Origin: Bacteroidales bacterium UBA6346
GTDB taxonomy: Bacteria; Bacteroidota; Bacteroidia; Bacteroidales; UBA932
Assembly (NCBI GenBank): GCA_002438905.1
Contig: DJSA01000058.1
Coordinates: forward strand, 29,446-56,498
Length of the DNA stretch: 27,053 nt
Direction of reading: 5' to 3'
A model generated the notes under the pieces. It did no database searches. It saw only the letters and a list, made by a program, of their open reading frames with translations, and was not told the origin of the DNA. Positions 15,663 to 23,089 of this stretch are shown here, piece after piece. A program made the translations under genes and the position numbers. The stretch's first letter is position 1. Every line of letters starts with the position of its first letter.

Positions 15663-16487
15663 ATGGATAAAAGATATGAGAAAATAGTTCGGGCGGCGAA
15701 CGTTGTGAAGTCTCGGATCGGCGGGCTGACACCTGAGGTCGGGATTGTGCTGGGAAGCGGACTGGGAAAATTGGCAGACATGATCGAAAATGCGAGTGTT
15801 GTGCCATACAAAGATGTCCCGGGCATGCCGACAGCTACGGCTCTCGGGCACAAAGGCAATTTCATTGCCGGAAGACTTGGAGGGAAGACTGTCATCGCCA
15901 TGCAGGGACGCTATCATAGTTATGAAGGCTATACCATGCAGGAGGTCGTGCTCCCCGTGCGAATAATGAAAGTGCTCGGCATCAGGACGCTGCTTGTATC
16001 CAATGCGGCTGGAGGCGTGAACTTCGACTATCATATAGGCGACCTTATGATAATACGTGATCACATCAATATGATTCCCAATCCGCTCATAGGTCCCAAT
16101 TTCAATGACTTCGGGACTCGCTTCCCAGACATGACAAGACCATACGACCCTGCGCTTATACGCAATACAGAAGCGATAGCTGCCGCGGAGGGAATTGATG
16201 TGAGGAAGGGTGTCTATCTCGCCTGCACGGGTCCTTCCTATGAGACACCAGCAGAGTATAGCTTCTTCAGAAACATCGGAGCCGATGCCGTGGGAATGTC
16301 CACAACGCCCGAAGTAATAGCGGCCCGTCACTGCGGCTTGAATATTTTCGGGATTTCGGTCATAACCGATGAGGCCCACAACAATCCGGACGACTATGTC
16401 ACTGACGAGAACGCGATTATAGCCGCTGCCGATGCCGCTGCTGACAAGATGACGATCATCTTTGCAAAACTGATTGAAACATTATAA
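15663..16487 (+). CDS. Purine nucleoside phosphorylase, copy 2 (Asp-type, possible adenosine/MTA preference)
   Basis: This 274-residue paralogue of the preceding gene aligns without gaps over the first ~240 residues. It keeps GSGLGK (31-36), RYHSYEGY (83-90), SNAAGG (113-118), GPSYETPAEY and MSTTPEVIAARH. The base-selecting residue is Asp236 (VITDEAH) instead of Asn. In this fold Asp is found in methylthioadenosine phosphorylase, and Asn-to-Asp in human PNP raises activity on adenosine, so this copy may prefer 6-aminopurine nucleosides. The start is the ATG at 15663; the frame is open upstream into the hairpin repeat but those residues are not PNP-like. A strong terminator follows at 16496. 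Confidence 0.88.
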   Translation: MDKRYEKIVRAANVVKSRIGGLTPEVGIVLGSGLGKLADMIENASVVPYKDVPGMPTATALGHKGNFIAGRLGGKTVIAMQGRYHSYEGYTMQEVVLPVRIMKVLGIRTLLVSNAAGGVNFDYHIGDLMIIRDHINMIPNPLIGPNFNDFGTRFPDMTRPYDPALIRNTEAIAAAEGIDVRKGVYLACTGPSYETPAEYSFFRNIGADAVGMSTTPEVIAARHCGLNIFGISVITDEAHNNPDDYVTDENAIIAAADAAADKMTIIFAKLIETL

Positions 16488-16495
16488 ATAGACAA

Positions 16496-16530
16496 AGGCT
16501 GGCCGATATATTTAGCGGCCAGCCTCTTTA
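16496..16530 (+). terminator. Intrinsic terminator after the second phosphorylase gene
   Basis: Perfect 10-base arms AGGCTGGCCG (16496-16505) and CGGCCAGCCT (16516-16525) enclose a 10-base A/T-rich loop and are followed by CTTTAATTT. It would end the mtaD-phosphorylase transcript 16 bases before the transporter gene, so the transporter may depend on read-through or its own promoter. Confidence 0.75.
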
Positions 16531-16545
16531 ATTTCGAGTCATTCG

Positions 16546-17517
16546 ATGGCAAAAATAAGTTTGAAGCAAATTTGGAAAGACTGGATGCTGCTGATTGCCA
16601 TGGCATCCGGAGTTGCAGGATACCTCATCTACCATAGCATCCCCGCATTGGCTCCGGCGGGACCTTACCTTGACAAGGCTGTGGGAATCATCCAGCCGGT
16701 ACTCATGTTCCTGATGCTTTTTCTGTCATTCTGCAGGATTGCACCGAGACAGATGCGTCCACACAAATGGCAGGCATGGCTGCTGCTGATCCAGGCCGCA
16801 GGTTTCGTGATTCCAGGCATTGCGCTGGTATTCTGCAACGGCGGGAACTATAGCCGGCTTCTCGTTGAAAGTTTCATGATCTGCATGATATGTCCCACAG
16901 CCACGGCAGCAGCTGTGATCACGGGGAAATTGGGCGGTGACATGCCGGGAATCATAACCTATACGATTCTCATTAATATCGTCACGGCCGTCATTGTCCC
17001 GGCGGTTGTGCCACTTGTGCATCCAGCTGAGGGGATTTCATTCACAACGGCCTTCTGCATGATTATGGCCAAGACATTTCCGCTGTTGATAATGCCCTGC
17101 GTATGTGCATGGCTCGTACGTTTTCTGCTTCCGAATTTTCACCGCTGGATTCTGCACTTCAACGATCTCGCGCTGTACATATGGTCAATATCACTGCCGC
17201 TGGCCATTGTCGTGACTACAAGGTCCATTGTCAAAAGCGGCATACCCGTTGGCTATATGGTGGGCATGGCCGCAATTTCCCTGCTCTGCTGCATGTTCCA
17301 GTTCTGGACCGGGCGCAAAATTGGGGCGAAATGGGACAACAGTGTCACCGCCGGGCAGGCACTCGGGCAGAAAAACACTGTCTTCGCCATTTGGATGGCC
17401 TACACCTTCATGACCCCAGTGACAAGCATAGCCGGGGGTTTCTATAGCCTCTGGCACAATCTCTTCAACTCTTGGCAACTCTACCGGCAAGGGCATCCGC
17501 ACCACCACAGCGACTGA
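16546..17517 (+). CDS. BASS-like (bile acid:sodium symporter superfamily) membrane transporter
   Basis: This 323-residue membrane protein has about nine or ten hydrophobic helices (for example IIQPVLMFLMLFLSFCRI, WLLLIQAAGFVIPGIALVF, GIITYTILINIVTAVIVPAV). The motif CPTATAAAVITGKLGGD and the late GQALGQKNTVFAIWMAYTF resemble the two crossing-helix regions of SBF/BASS-fold transporters, and I recall closely similar Bacteroidota proteins annotated simply as transporter. The C-terminus is rich in histidine (GHPHHHSD). The substrate is unknown; location after two nucleoside phosphorylase genes hints at a nucleoside-related or organic-acid substrate, but a terminator separates them. It converges on the 5'-nucleotidase gene with a 61-base gap that shows only a G-rich stretch. 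Confidence 0.65.
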   Translation: MAKISLKQIWKDWMLLIAMASGVAGYLIYHSIPALAPAGPYLDKAVGIIQPVLMFLMLFLSFCRIAPRQMRPHKWQAWLLLIQAAGFVIPGIALVFCNGGNYSRLLVESFMICMICPTATAAAVITGKLGGDMPGIITYTILINIVTAVIVPAVVPLVHPAEGISFTTAFCMIMAKTFPLLIMPCVCAWLVRFLLPNFHRWILHFNDLALYIWSISLPLAIVVTTRSIVKSGIPVGYMVGMAAISLLCCMFQFWTGRKIGAKWDNSVTAGQALGQKNTVFAIWMAYTFMTPVTSIAGGFYSLWHNLFNSWQLYRQGHPHHHSD

Positions 17518-17578
17518 GCTCTTCTCCAGGGGGGGAGCCCAATCCGTCACCGGCCCAAACCCGCCGCAGCACCCAGAA

Positions 17579-19345
17579 TCACTCTCCGAACAGACGCGCC
17601 ATGTCATTTCTGAGGAAGGGGGCAACCTGCTTCTCGGGGACGAATTTCCAGGTGCCTGTCACAGACGTGTCACGCAGATCATCTGCGGTGAGAACAGGAT
17701 GGGAATGCAGATAGTCGTAGAGGAGACCACGATATTCGGGAAAACGTGCGGTAATCCGGGAATTGATGTCGGACGTATCCACGCCTATGGCCTCAAGAAG
17801 TCCACCGCCTCCGCAGGCACGGTAGGACGTCATCGCGACATTGTACTCACGGGCGTAGTCGAACATGGTGCCGTCTGCCATCGTGGAAATTGAAATGCGG
17901 CTACCGAAGGGCTTGGTTACGTCCACGGTGTAGTTCAGGCCTGCGGCAGAGTCAAAGTTGTAGGAACGATTGTCGAAAGACCATTTCTCCCGTGAGGTAC
18001 GCGGATCCGGTCGATGGGAAATCTTGAGGAGCGCCGGAGAGTCTGAGGAGATGGGTCTCGAAAGTTGAGCCGGAGTAAGGGTATTTATCCACCGGTCATA
18101 GGAAGCTTCGAGATAGTCCTTGACCTCACGCCCGGACATTTCTATGACAAACATCTGATTCTCATATGGATAGATAGTAAAGAGATCATTATATATTATT
18201 GTACCGGGTTCTACTATGCCATTGAATGTAAGAGGTGCCGCAAACGAGAGGTCCACGCTGGGTTCGGAAAGCCCGAGACGGTGAACTAGAGAAAGATAGT
18301 CAGACATCCCGACATAGCCATCGCGCGTGCGGAGTTCGGTCTCCAGTTCTCCGACTTTACGGAGTGTGAAATTCTTGACTGCAAGATAGTCATTGTGGAA
18401 AAGTTCCTCCATCCTGACGTCAACCGGTTCGGCCTTGACAGGTATGAGCTCCGTTGACACTGCCTTTGAAACAATTGTTCCGTCCTTGACCTCAACGGAG
18501 ATATGGCCATGACCGATGTTGCGGCAATGGCTGCCGGAATTTAAGAGGCCGAATGTTCCGTCTTCATTGACAGCAACAAATGGCCTGTGATCATGTGCAC
18601 AGAGCAGGAAATCCACACCCCTGAGGCTCTTGAAAAGGTCAAGTCCCTCGGCCTCAAGAACGGAACCATCGCCTTTGCCTATGGCCGTATGGGTGGCGAC
18701 AATCATAATGTCAGGATTATGCTCCGCACGAACCTCGTCCACCTTTGCCTGCATCATAGAGACAATTGGCTCGAACCTCATTCCGCTCCAGAGTTCTGGT
18801 GTAAGCCAAGCGGCAATATTGGCATTCCCAGCTCCTATTATCGCGATTTTCAGTCCCTTGCGCCTGACAATGACATATTCTCTAAAATAAGACTTGCCAT
18901 TGTCCTCGCGAATGGCATTGGCTGCCAACCAAGGCGTCTTCATCTGACTTCGTACACGATCATACACTTTGTGACCGGTCTCGATGTCATGATTGCCAAC
19001 GCAAACGGCGTCATATTTCATATAATCCACCATTCTCGGATAGAGATGTGGGGTTATGGTATCCACATAGTTGAAATAGTACGCAGCATTGTCTCCCTGA
19101 AGGCAGTCTCCTGCATCAACAAGAATCACGGATTCCGCTCCGTTGGATGTACGCACACTGTCAACATATCGGTTGATCGCAAGCAGGGACGGACGGACGC
19201 GGGAGGACGTGTAGGTGGAATCAAACCATGCTCCATGGACATCGTTTGTGCTAAATATATCAAATTCATAAACGCCGTCCTTAGGTCCGCAGGATGTGAG
19301 AACCAAAGCGGAGGCTAGTGTAATAAAGGCCAAAAACTTTTTCAT
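17579..19345 (-). CDS. Bifunctional metallophosphatase / 5'-nucleotidase, UshA-like lipoprotein
   Basis: The enzyme is expected to hydrolyse nucleoside 5'-phosphates (and perhaps UDP-sugars) outside the inner membrane. From the ATG at 19345 the product has 588 residues. It has a lipoprotein signal ending in LTSC (Cys19) followed by GPKDG. The N-terminal calcineurin-type domain shows D35/H37 (STNDVHGAW), D80 (DAGDCLQGD), N118/H119 (GNHDIE), ATHTAIG and CAHDHRP. The C-terminal 5'-nucleotidase domain holds AAPLTFNGIVEPG, YPYENQMFVIEMSGREV and TSYRACGGGG. An in-frame ATG at 19402 would place extra residues before the signal peptide and overlap the upstream gene. It is read with the barrel gene just upstream. 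Many Bacteroides carry the two domains as separate genes; here they are one. Confidence 0.85.
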   Translation of the reverse strand: MKKFLAFITLASALVLTSCGPKDGVYEFDIFSTNDVHGAWFDSTYTSSRVRPSLLAINRYVDSVRTSNGAESVILVDAGDCLQGDNAAYYFNYVDTITPHLYPRMVDYMKYDAVCVGNHDIETGHKVYDRVRSQMKTPWLAANAIREDNGKSYFREYVIVRRKGLKIAIIGAGNANIAAWLTPELWSGMRFEPIVSMMQAKVDEVRAEHNPDIMIVATHTAIGKGDGSVLEAEGLDLFKSLRGVDFLLCAHDHRPFVAVNEDGTFGLLNSGSHCRNIGHGHISVEVKDGTIVSKAVSTELIPVKAEPVDVRMEELFHNDYLAVKNFTLRKVGELETELRTRDGYVGMSDYLSLVHRLGLSEPSVDLSFAAPLTFNGIVEPGTIIYNDLFTIYPYENQMFVIEMSGREVKDYLEASYDRWINTLTPAQLSRPISSDSPALLKISHRPDPRTSREKWSFDNRSYNFDSAAGLNYTVDVTKPFGSRISISTMADGTMFDYAREYNVAMTSYRACGGGGLLEAIGVDTSDINSRITARFPEYRGLLYDYLHSHPVLTADDLRDTSVTGTWKFVPEKQVAPFLRNDMARLFGE

Positions 19346-19398
19346 ATTCAGAAGTTGTTTGAATTTTTGATGGTCATATATCTTCAAAGATCCACAAA

Positions 19399-20568
19399 TC
19401 AATTCCTTAACGAATTCCGTCTTTCCCGAACCGCATTCATAAGTTCATTCAAATCAAAGACAAGAGAGACCATCTGGTTGGTTCCAGAGTACTGCTTCCA
19501 GTGAAAATGGAAAAAGACTGAGGCGCGGAGGTGAAGCCCTGTGCATATTTTCGGGGCATAGTAGATCTCAAGTCTGTCGTAGAGTCCTCGCTGTATGTCA
19601 GAAGTCTTGCCCCCCCCGACATCTTTCCAACCTTCCCATCGCGGATCAATGAGTTCATAGAAGGGGTCTCCGAGATAAAAATTCCCACCATAGGGAAAAC
19701 CTGCGGCATCGACATGATGGCTGTATGGCATCAGATTACGACCGGCGACAAACCGGTTCTGAATACCAGCGCCCCAATGCTGAAGAGTGGCAACGAGTTC
19801 CCCAGCATACGGGGCGACATAATGACCGATGTTGGCACGGTCGCGCTGCAGGGTCTGAATCCACCCGCATTTCAGGGAGAGTTCCTGCAAACCGGTCATC
19901 GGAGCGAAGTCGAAAGTGACGTATGGTTCGGCGAGTATGTTGTCATTTACCTGGGGAACGACTTCGGAGCAGGCATAGTGGAGCATATACGCCTCCCATC
20001 CCACTTTCAGCCACTTGAGAGGCCTCACCCGACCCGATGTGAAGACCATAAACTCCTCGCGCCGGATGCCTTCGGGCATTCCGATCCAGTCACAGCCAAG
20101 TTCAAAGTATGAATTTGGGCGTTCCCAGCTCAGGAGCAGTCCCTCGAAACGGTTGTCGTAGAATTTCTGCCAGTCAGAGAAAAAGAGCTGCGACCACTCC
20201 CCTTTCGAGAAACTTCTCGGCAGAAGCCCGGCAGAGAGCTTAAAGTCAGTTTTGTGGAATTTCATCCCCAACTGATACCAGAACATCAGATTGCAGCGAA
20301 TCTCCTTGTCGGAGGCTCCGAACTGCGAAAGCGCATCCACGCCTGCCATAAGCCTGTGGGTCGTGTTTCCGAGACTTGCGTTGAAGCCGACGGACGGGGC
20401 GAGCCGCGCTCCGAAAAGTGTGCGCGAGTTCTGAAATCCGCTTGGATCATATTCCCGGTTGTCAAAGCGGAAGTCAAAGTTCACGTTGTAGTCGAAACGT
20501 ATCTGCGCCGACAGCGCCAAGGCCGATGCTGTCGCAAACAAGAGTAATGCGAGAATTTTTCTTACCAT
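19399..20568 (-). CDS. Predicted outer-membrane beta-barrel protein
   Basis: This 389-residue protein has a signal peptide (MVRKILALLLFATASALALSAQ). Many alternating amphipathic strands rich in Tyr, Trp and Phe follow (FDYNVNFDFRF, LMFWYQLGMKFHKTDFKLSAG, LHLRASVFFHFHWKQY), the usual look of a Bacteroidota outer-membrane barrel. The end is unusual: after the last strand a charged tail (NELMNAVRERRNSLRN) replaces a terminal aromatic residue. I do not recognise a named family. It lies 53 bases upstream of the 5'-nucleotidase lipoprotein on the same strand, so the two probably work together at the outer membrane, perhaps in nucleotide handling; this is inference. Confidence 0.7.
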   Translation of the reverse strand: MVRKILALLLFATASALALSAQIRFDYNVNFDFRFDNREYDPSGFQNSRTLFGARLAPSVGFNASLGNTTHRLMAGVDALSQFGASDKEIRCNLMFWYQLGMKFHKTDFKLSAGLLPRSFSKGEWSQLFFSDWQKFYDNRFEGLLLSWERPNSYFELGCDWIGMPEGIRREEFMVFTSGRVRPLKWLKVGWEAYMLHYACSEVVPQVNDNILAEPYVTFDFAPMTGLQELSLKCGWIQTLQRDRANIGHYVAPYAGELVATLQHWGAGIQNRFVAGRNLMPYSHHVDAAGFPYGGNFYLGDPFYELIDPRWEGWKDVGGGKTSDIQRGLYDRLEIYYAPKICTGLHLRASVFFHFHWKQYSGTNQMVSLVFDLNELMNAVRERRNSLRN

Positions 20569-20603
20569 AGCATATATTGCCGCACTTCACCGGCACAACC
20601 CGG

Positions 20604-20611
20604 CAAATTTA
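20604..20611 (-). promoter_or_regulatory. Bacteroidota -7 box for the barrel/5'-nucleotidase operon
   Basis: TAAATTTG on the minus strand matches TAnnTTTG and lies 35 bases upstream of the ATG at 20568. It is back to back with the plus-strand box at 20633. Confidence 0.55.
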
Positions 20612-20632
20612 GCGTTTTTACAGCGATTTTGC

Positions 20633-20640
20633 TAATTTTG
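20633..20640 (+). promoter_or_regulatory. Bacteroidota -7 box for the GSCFA gene
   Basis: TAATTTTG matches TAnnTTTG and lies 30 bases upstream of the ATG at 20671. No clear -33 TTTG is seen upstream. Confidence 0.5.
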
Positions 20641-20670
20641 CGGAATATACGAAAAAATCATTACTACATA

Positions 20671-21648
20671 ATGAAATTGACTACACCAGTCGAATTTGCG
20701 GAAAGTTCGGTAAAAATTTCCTGCTGCGACAGGATTATGATTTTGGGAAGCTGTTTTGCGGACAACATCGGCAAGAAGTTGAAAGACAGAGGATTTGACG
20801 TTTGTTTGAATCCCTTCGGGACGCTCTACAATCCGGCGTCCATATCTGACAGCATAGCAAGGCTTGACAGCGGAAATCATTTCACGGGGCGCGACTGCGT
20901 GCAGTTGGGAAGCGGCAGCGGGAAATGGGGATCTTTCCACCATCATACGCTGATGGCTAGGGCAACGCCTGAAGAGTTCCTAGAAAATGCGAACAAGTCT
21001 CTTGACCTGGCATCCGCTTTCTGGAAAGGCTGCAACAAGGTCATGATAACACTCGGAACCAGTTGGTGCTATCGCTTCGTTGGCGCGGTCTGCGACCAAG
21101 GGAAGTGCGAGGATGCCGCGAAAACGGAGGACCGGCAAGAACCCGTGAACGGGATCATTGTCGCCAATTGTCTAAAACGGGATGCTAAAGAGTTCAGGAG
21201 GGAGTTTTTGGGGTCCTCAGAGACAGAAAAAATCATTAGGGACATTGTCCGGAACCACCCAGACAAGGAATTCATTTTCACGGTGAGCCCGATAAGGCAT
21301 TTCAAAGACGGGGCACACGGAAACCAACTCAGCAAGGCACACCTGCTTACCGGGTTGAACGAGGCAATTGAGGGCATCGGACTCGGATTCTTGCCGAAGG
21401 AGCCAAAAACCGGAAAGCTCCGTCATGCAGACGCACAACAGTGCTGCGACTACTTCCCCGCCTACGAAATCCTGCTCGACGAACTGCGCGACTACCGCTT
21501 CTATGCCGAAGACATGATTCACCCATCGGAACAGGCAGCTAATTACATTTTCGAAAGATTCATCGACTGGGCGCTGCCGAAGTCGGAAATGGAGGAGTTC
21601 CGGAGGCGCGAGAAGGCATTCCGCCAGTCACAGCACATACAGCGCTGA
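20671..21648 (+). CDS. GSCFA domain protein (SGNH/GDSL-hydrolase-like)
   Basis: The product has 325 residues from the ATG at 20671. It carries the family-naming motif GSCFA (MILGSCFADNIGKKL), then NPFGTLYNP, FTVSPIRHFKDGAHGNQLSK and a C-terminal YRFYAEDMIHPSEQAANYIF. The GS motif near the N-terminus and D..HPS near the C-terminus match the catalytic layout of SGNH hydrolases, so an esterase or acyl-transfer activity is plausible. No signal peptide is visible, which argues for the cytoplasm. The substrate is unknown. An in-frame ATG at 20629 lies within the promoter and was not used. The stop codon lies in the left arm of palindromic repeat C. Confidence 0.85.
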   Translation: MKLTTPVEFAESSVKISCCDRIMILGSCFADNIGKKLKDRGFDVCLNPFGTLYNPASISDSIARLDSGNHFTGRDCVQLGSGSGKWGSFHHHTLMARATPEEFLENANKSLDLASAFWKGCNKVMITLGTSWCYRFVGAVCDQGKCEDAAKTEDRQEPVNGIIVANCLKRDAKEFRREFLGSSETEKIIRDIVRNHPDKEFIFTVSPIRHFKDGAHGNQLSKAHLLTGLNEAIEGIGLGFLPKEPKTGKLRHADAQQCCDYFPAYEILLDELRDYRFYAEDMIHPSEQAANYIFERFIDWALPKSEMEEFRRREKAFRQSQHIQR

Positions 21649-21771
21649 GCACAGAAGGGCGCGGATTGCTGCGTTACGCTCCGCTATAAAATCCTCACAA
21701 CCACAAGGTTGCTGAGTTTTCATCTTTGCCGCAAGCCATGCGCACTACACACCCTTCTGCACTCAGCGTTC
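21640..21771. repeat. Intergenic palindromic repeat, copy C, between convergent genes
   Basis: Arms of 19 bases at the two ends match as inverted repeats with three mismatches (shared CGCTGAG and CAGAAGGG blocks). The core at 21689-21713 (AAATCCTCACAACCACAAGG and on) matches copy A in 23 of 25 bases and itself folds as CAACC-acaa-GGTTG. The stop codons of the GSCFA gene (21646-21648) and of the AraC gene (21763-21765) both lie in the arms, each as CGCTGA. It probably also acts as a bidirectional terminator. Confidence 0.65.
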
Positions 21772-22935
21772 AAGCGACTTATCGTCATTGATCTTGCCAC
21801 CGGAATCACGCCACTGCTTCGGAGAACAGCCGACTATTTTTTGAAACTGGCGGTGGAAATTGGAGCGGTCGCTGAAGCCACAACGTTCACCTATTGCATT
21901 TATTGACAAGGTTTTATTTACAAGAAGCATAGTCTTGGCGTCATTGATGCGCAGATTTGTCCTCCACGTACGAAAGTCCTGTCCCTTGTCTGAGAAGTAG
22001 GTCTGGAGCAGTTCCTTGGAAGTCTTGAGTTCGGCCGCTATCTCATCACGGGTCTTGTCCGACTCCCGGTATTTTCCGGCTTCCACCCATCGCGAAAGTT
22101 CACTGTCAAGCGCCTGCAGATCACGGTCTGTATAAATCAGCTCCGAGCCTTCAGGAGTCTGTCGTGACCTGGCTCGACCTTTTTCACTCCTTCGCCTTGC
22201 CACCGGCCGCCCCTCGCCCGAAAGGGCCTTGTAGGCGAAAGCATCCAGAAGCAGTTTGTGGGAGCCGAGGAAGGAAATGAAATTCGTCGAGAAATACAGC
22301 ATGAACAATGCATAGAAAAGGACGTACACCTTCATCCAAGTACGGGGAAGCAGGAGATACACCAGCACGAACATCTGCGTGAGCATCATTATTATATAAC
22401 AGAAGCGTATCCACTTTATCTTGTGCTCCTCATCCTCATCATAATATATCTCAAGCTTGTGCAGCGCACGCTTGTAACTATTGTTGAACGCGATTATGTG
22501 ACAGATGCATTGGACGATGAACAGCAATATGCCGCTGGAATATGCCGCAATGCGAACCCATTTTATAGGATAGTCGTAATAATAGACTAGCCCTATTGAC
22601 CAGACGGCCACAATGATGATGTTCAGCCAATACCTGTCACTGCCAGATGGATTCGGTTCCATCAGATTCAGTAGTGAAAAAGAAAGGATTACAGACGAAA
22701 GTGCAGTCACGATGAACATCATCATGGCCGGATAGAAGTCATTCCACTCGTAGTCGATGCGGGTCATCGTGTATATGAATATGAGCCCGACAAGCGCAAA
22801 ACACCCTGCTATGGCATTTTTCGTATGCCCGAGACGGCGTGCATAAGGTGATGAGGGAACCTTTATGAAAAACAGCAGCAGAGCGAGAGTTATCGCCACG
22901 ACCGCCGTAACAAAGAAAGAGGTCTGTATATCCAT
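21763..22935 (-). CDS. Membrane-embedded AraC-family transcriptional regulator
   Basis: From the ATG at 22935 (MDIQTSFFVTAVVAITLALL) the product has 390 residues. Seven hydrophobic segments are visible in the first ~235 residues, among them FFVTAVVAITLALLLFFIKV, AIAGCFALVGLIFIYTMTR, IIIVAVWSIGLVYYY and VYVLFYALFMLYFSTNFISF. A charged linker (VARRRSEKGRARSRQTPEGS) follows, then a C-terminal AraC HTH_18 domain (INDAKTMLLVNKTLSINAIG ... CGFSDRSNFHRQFQKIVG). It would sense a signal in or across the membrane and bind DNA directly. Targets are unknown; repeats at 22940-22980 just upstream are candidate operators. An in-frame ATG at 22971 would run through those repeats and is less likely. Confidence 0.8.
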   Translation of the reverse strand: MDIQTSFFVTAVVAITLALLLFFIKVPSSPYARRLGHTKNAIAGCFALVGLIFIYTMTRIDYEWNDFYPAMMMFIVTALSSVILSFSLLNLMEPNPSGSDRYWLNIIIVAVWSIGLVYYYDYPIKWVRIAAYSSGILLFIVQCICHIIAFNNSYKRALHKLEIYYDEDEEHKIKWIRFCYIIMMLTQMFVLVYLLLPRTWMKVYVLFYALFMLYFSTNFISFLGSHKLLLDAFAYKALSGEGRPVARRRSEKGRARSRQTPEGSELIYTDRDLQALDSELSRWVEAGKYRESDKTRDEIAAELKTSKELLQTYFSDKGQDFRTWRTNLRINDAKTMLLVNKTLSINAIGERCGFSDRSNFHRQFQKIVGCSPKQWRDSGGKINDDKSLER

Positions 22936-22939
22936 GTAT

Positions 22940-22980
22940 ATTCGTGCAAATCCTGCCCGTTCAGGGCACATTCGTGCAAA
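22940..22980. promoter_or_regulatory. Direct repeats flanking a palindrome between the AraC gene and ffh; candidate operator
   Basis: ATTCGTGCAAA occurs exactly at 22940-22950 and 22970-22980, start to start 30 bases (about three helical turns). Midway lies the inverted repeat TGCCC-gttca-GGGCA (22954-22968). The right repeat lies 17 bases upstream of the ffh -7 box and the left repeat lies 4 bases upstream of the AraC start codon. The arrangement suits binding by an AraC-type protein, possibly the adjacent one. Confidence 0.4.
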
Positions 22981-22997
22981 ATTACGGAAATTTTCGC

Positions 22998-23005
22998 TAT
23001 TTTTG
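22998..23005 (+). promoter_or_regulatory. Bacteroidota -7 box for ffh
   Basis: TATTTTTG matches TAnnTTTG. Transcription would start about 7 bases later, giving a leader of about 78 bases before the ATG at 23090. The leader contains a hairpin with perfect arms GGCTTAA (23018-23024) and TTAAGCC (23033-23039), then GCC-gatgaat-GGC. Confidence 0.5.
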
Positions 23006-23089
23006 CGAACTCTTCACGGCTTAAGTCATATTTTAAGCCACATTGCCGATGAATGGCGGCATAAAATAGTAGGAAAACACATAAAGGAT

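Noticed and set aside
15525..16379. 284-codon open frame on the minus strand
   Set aside because: It is antisense to the second phosphorylase gene and the palindromic repeat. A comparable antisense frame exists opposite the first copy, as expected when the sense codons are related.
17530..17541. G-run in the gap between the transporter and the 5'-nucleotidase as a possible G-quadruplex
   Set aside because: Only one run of seven G is present; a quadruplex needs four tracts, and no convincing terminator hairpin was found either.
18587..19318. 243-codon open frame on the plus strand
   Set aside because: Antisense to the 5'-nucleotidase metallophosphatase domain; no recognisable protein features.
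22865..23089. N-terminal extension of Ffh by 75 residues
   Set aside because: The extension runs through the AraC gene's 5' end, the repeats and the ffh promoter, and SRP54 begins at MFENLSDKLERSF.
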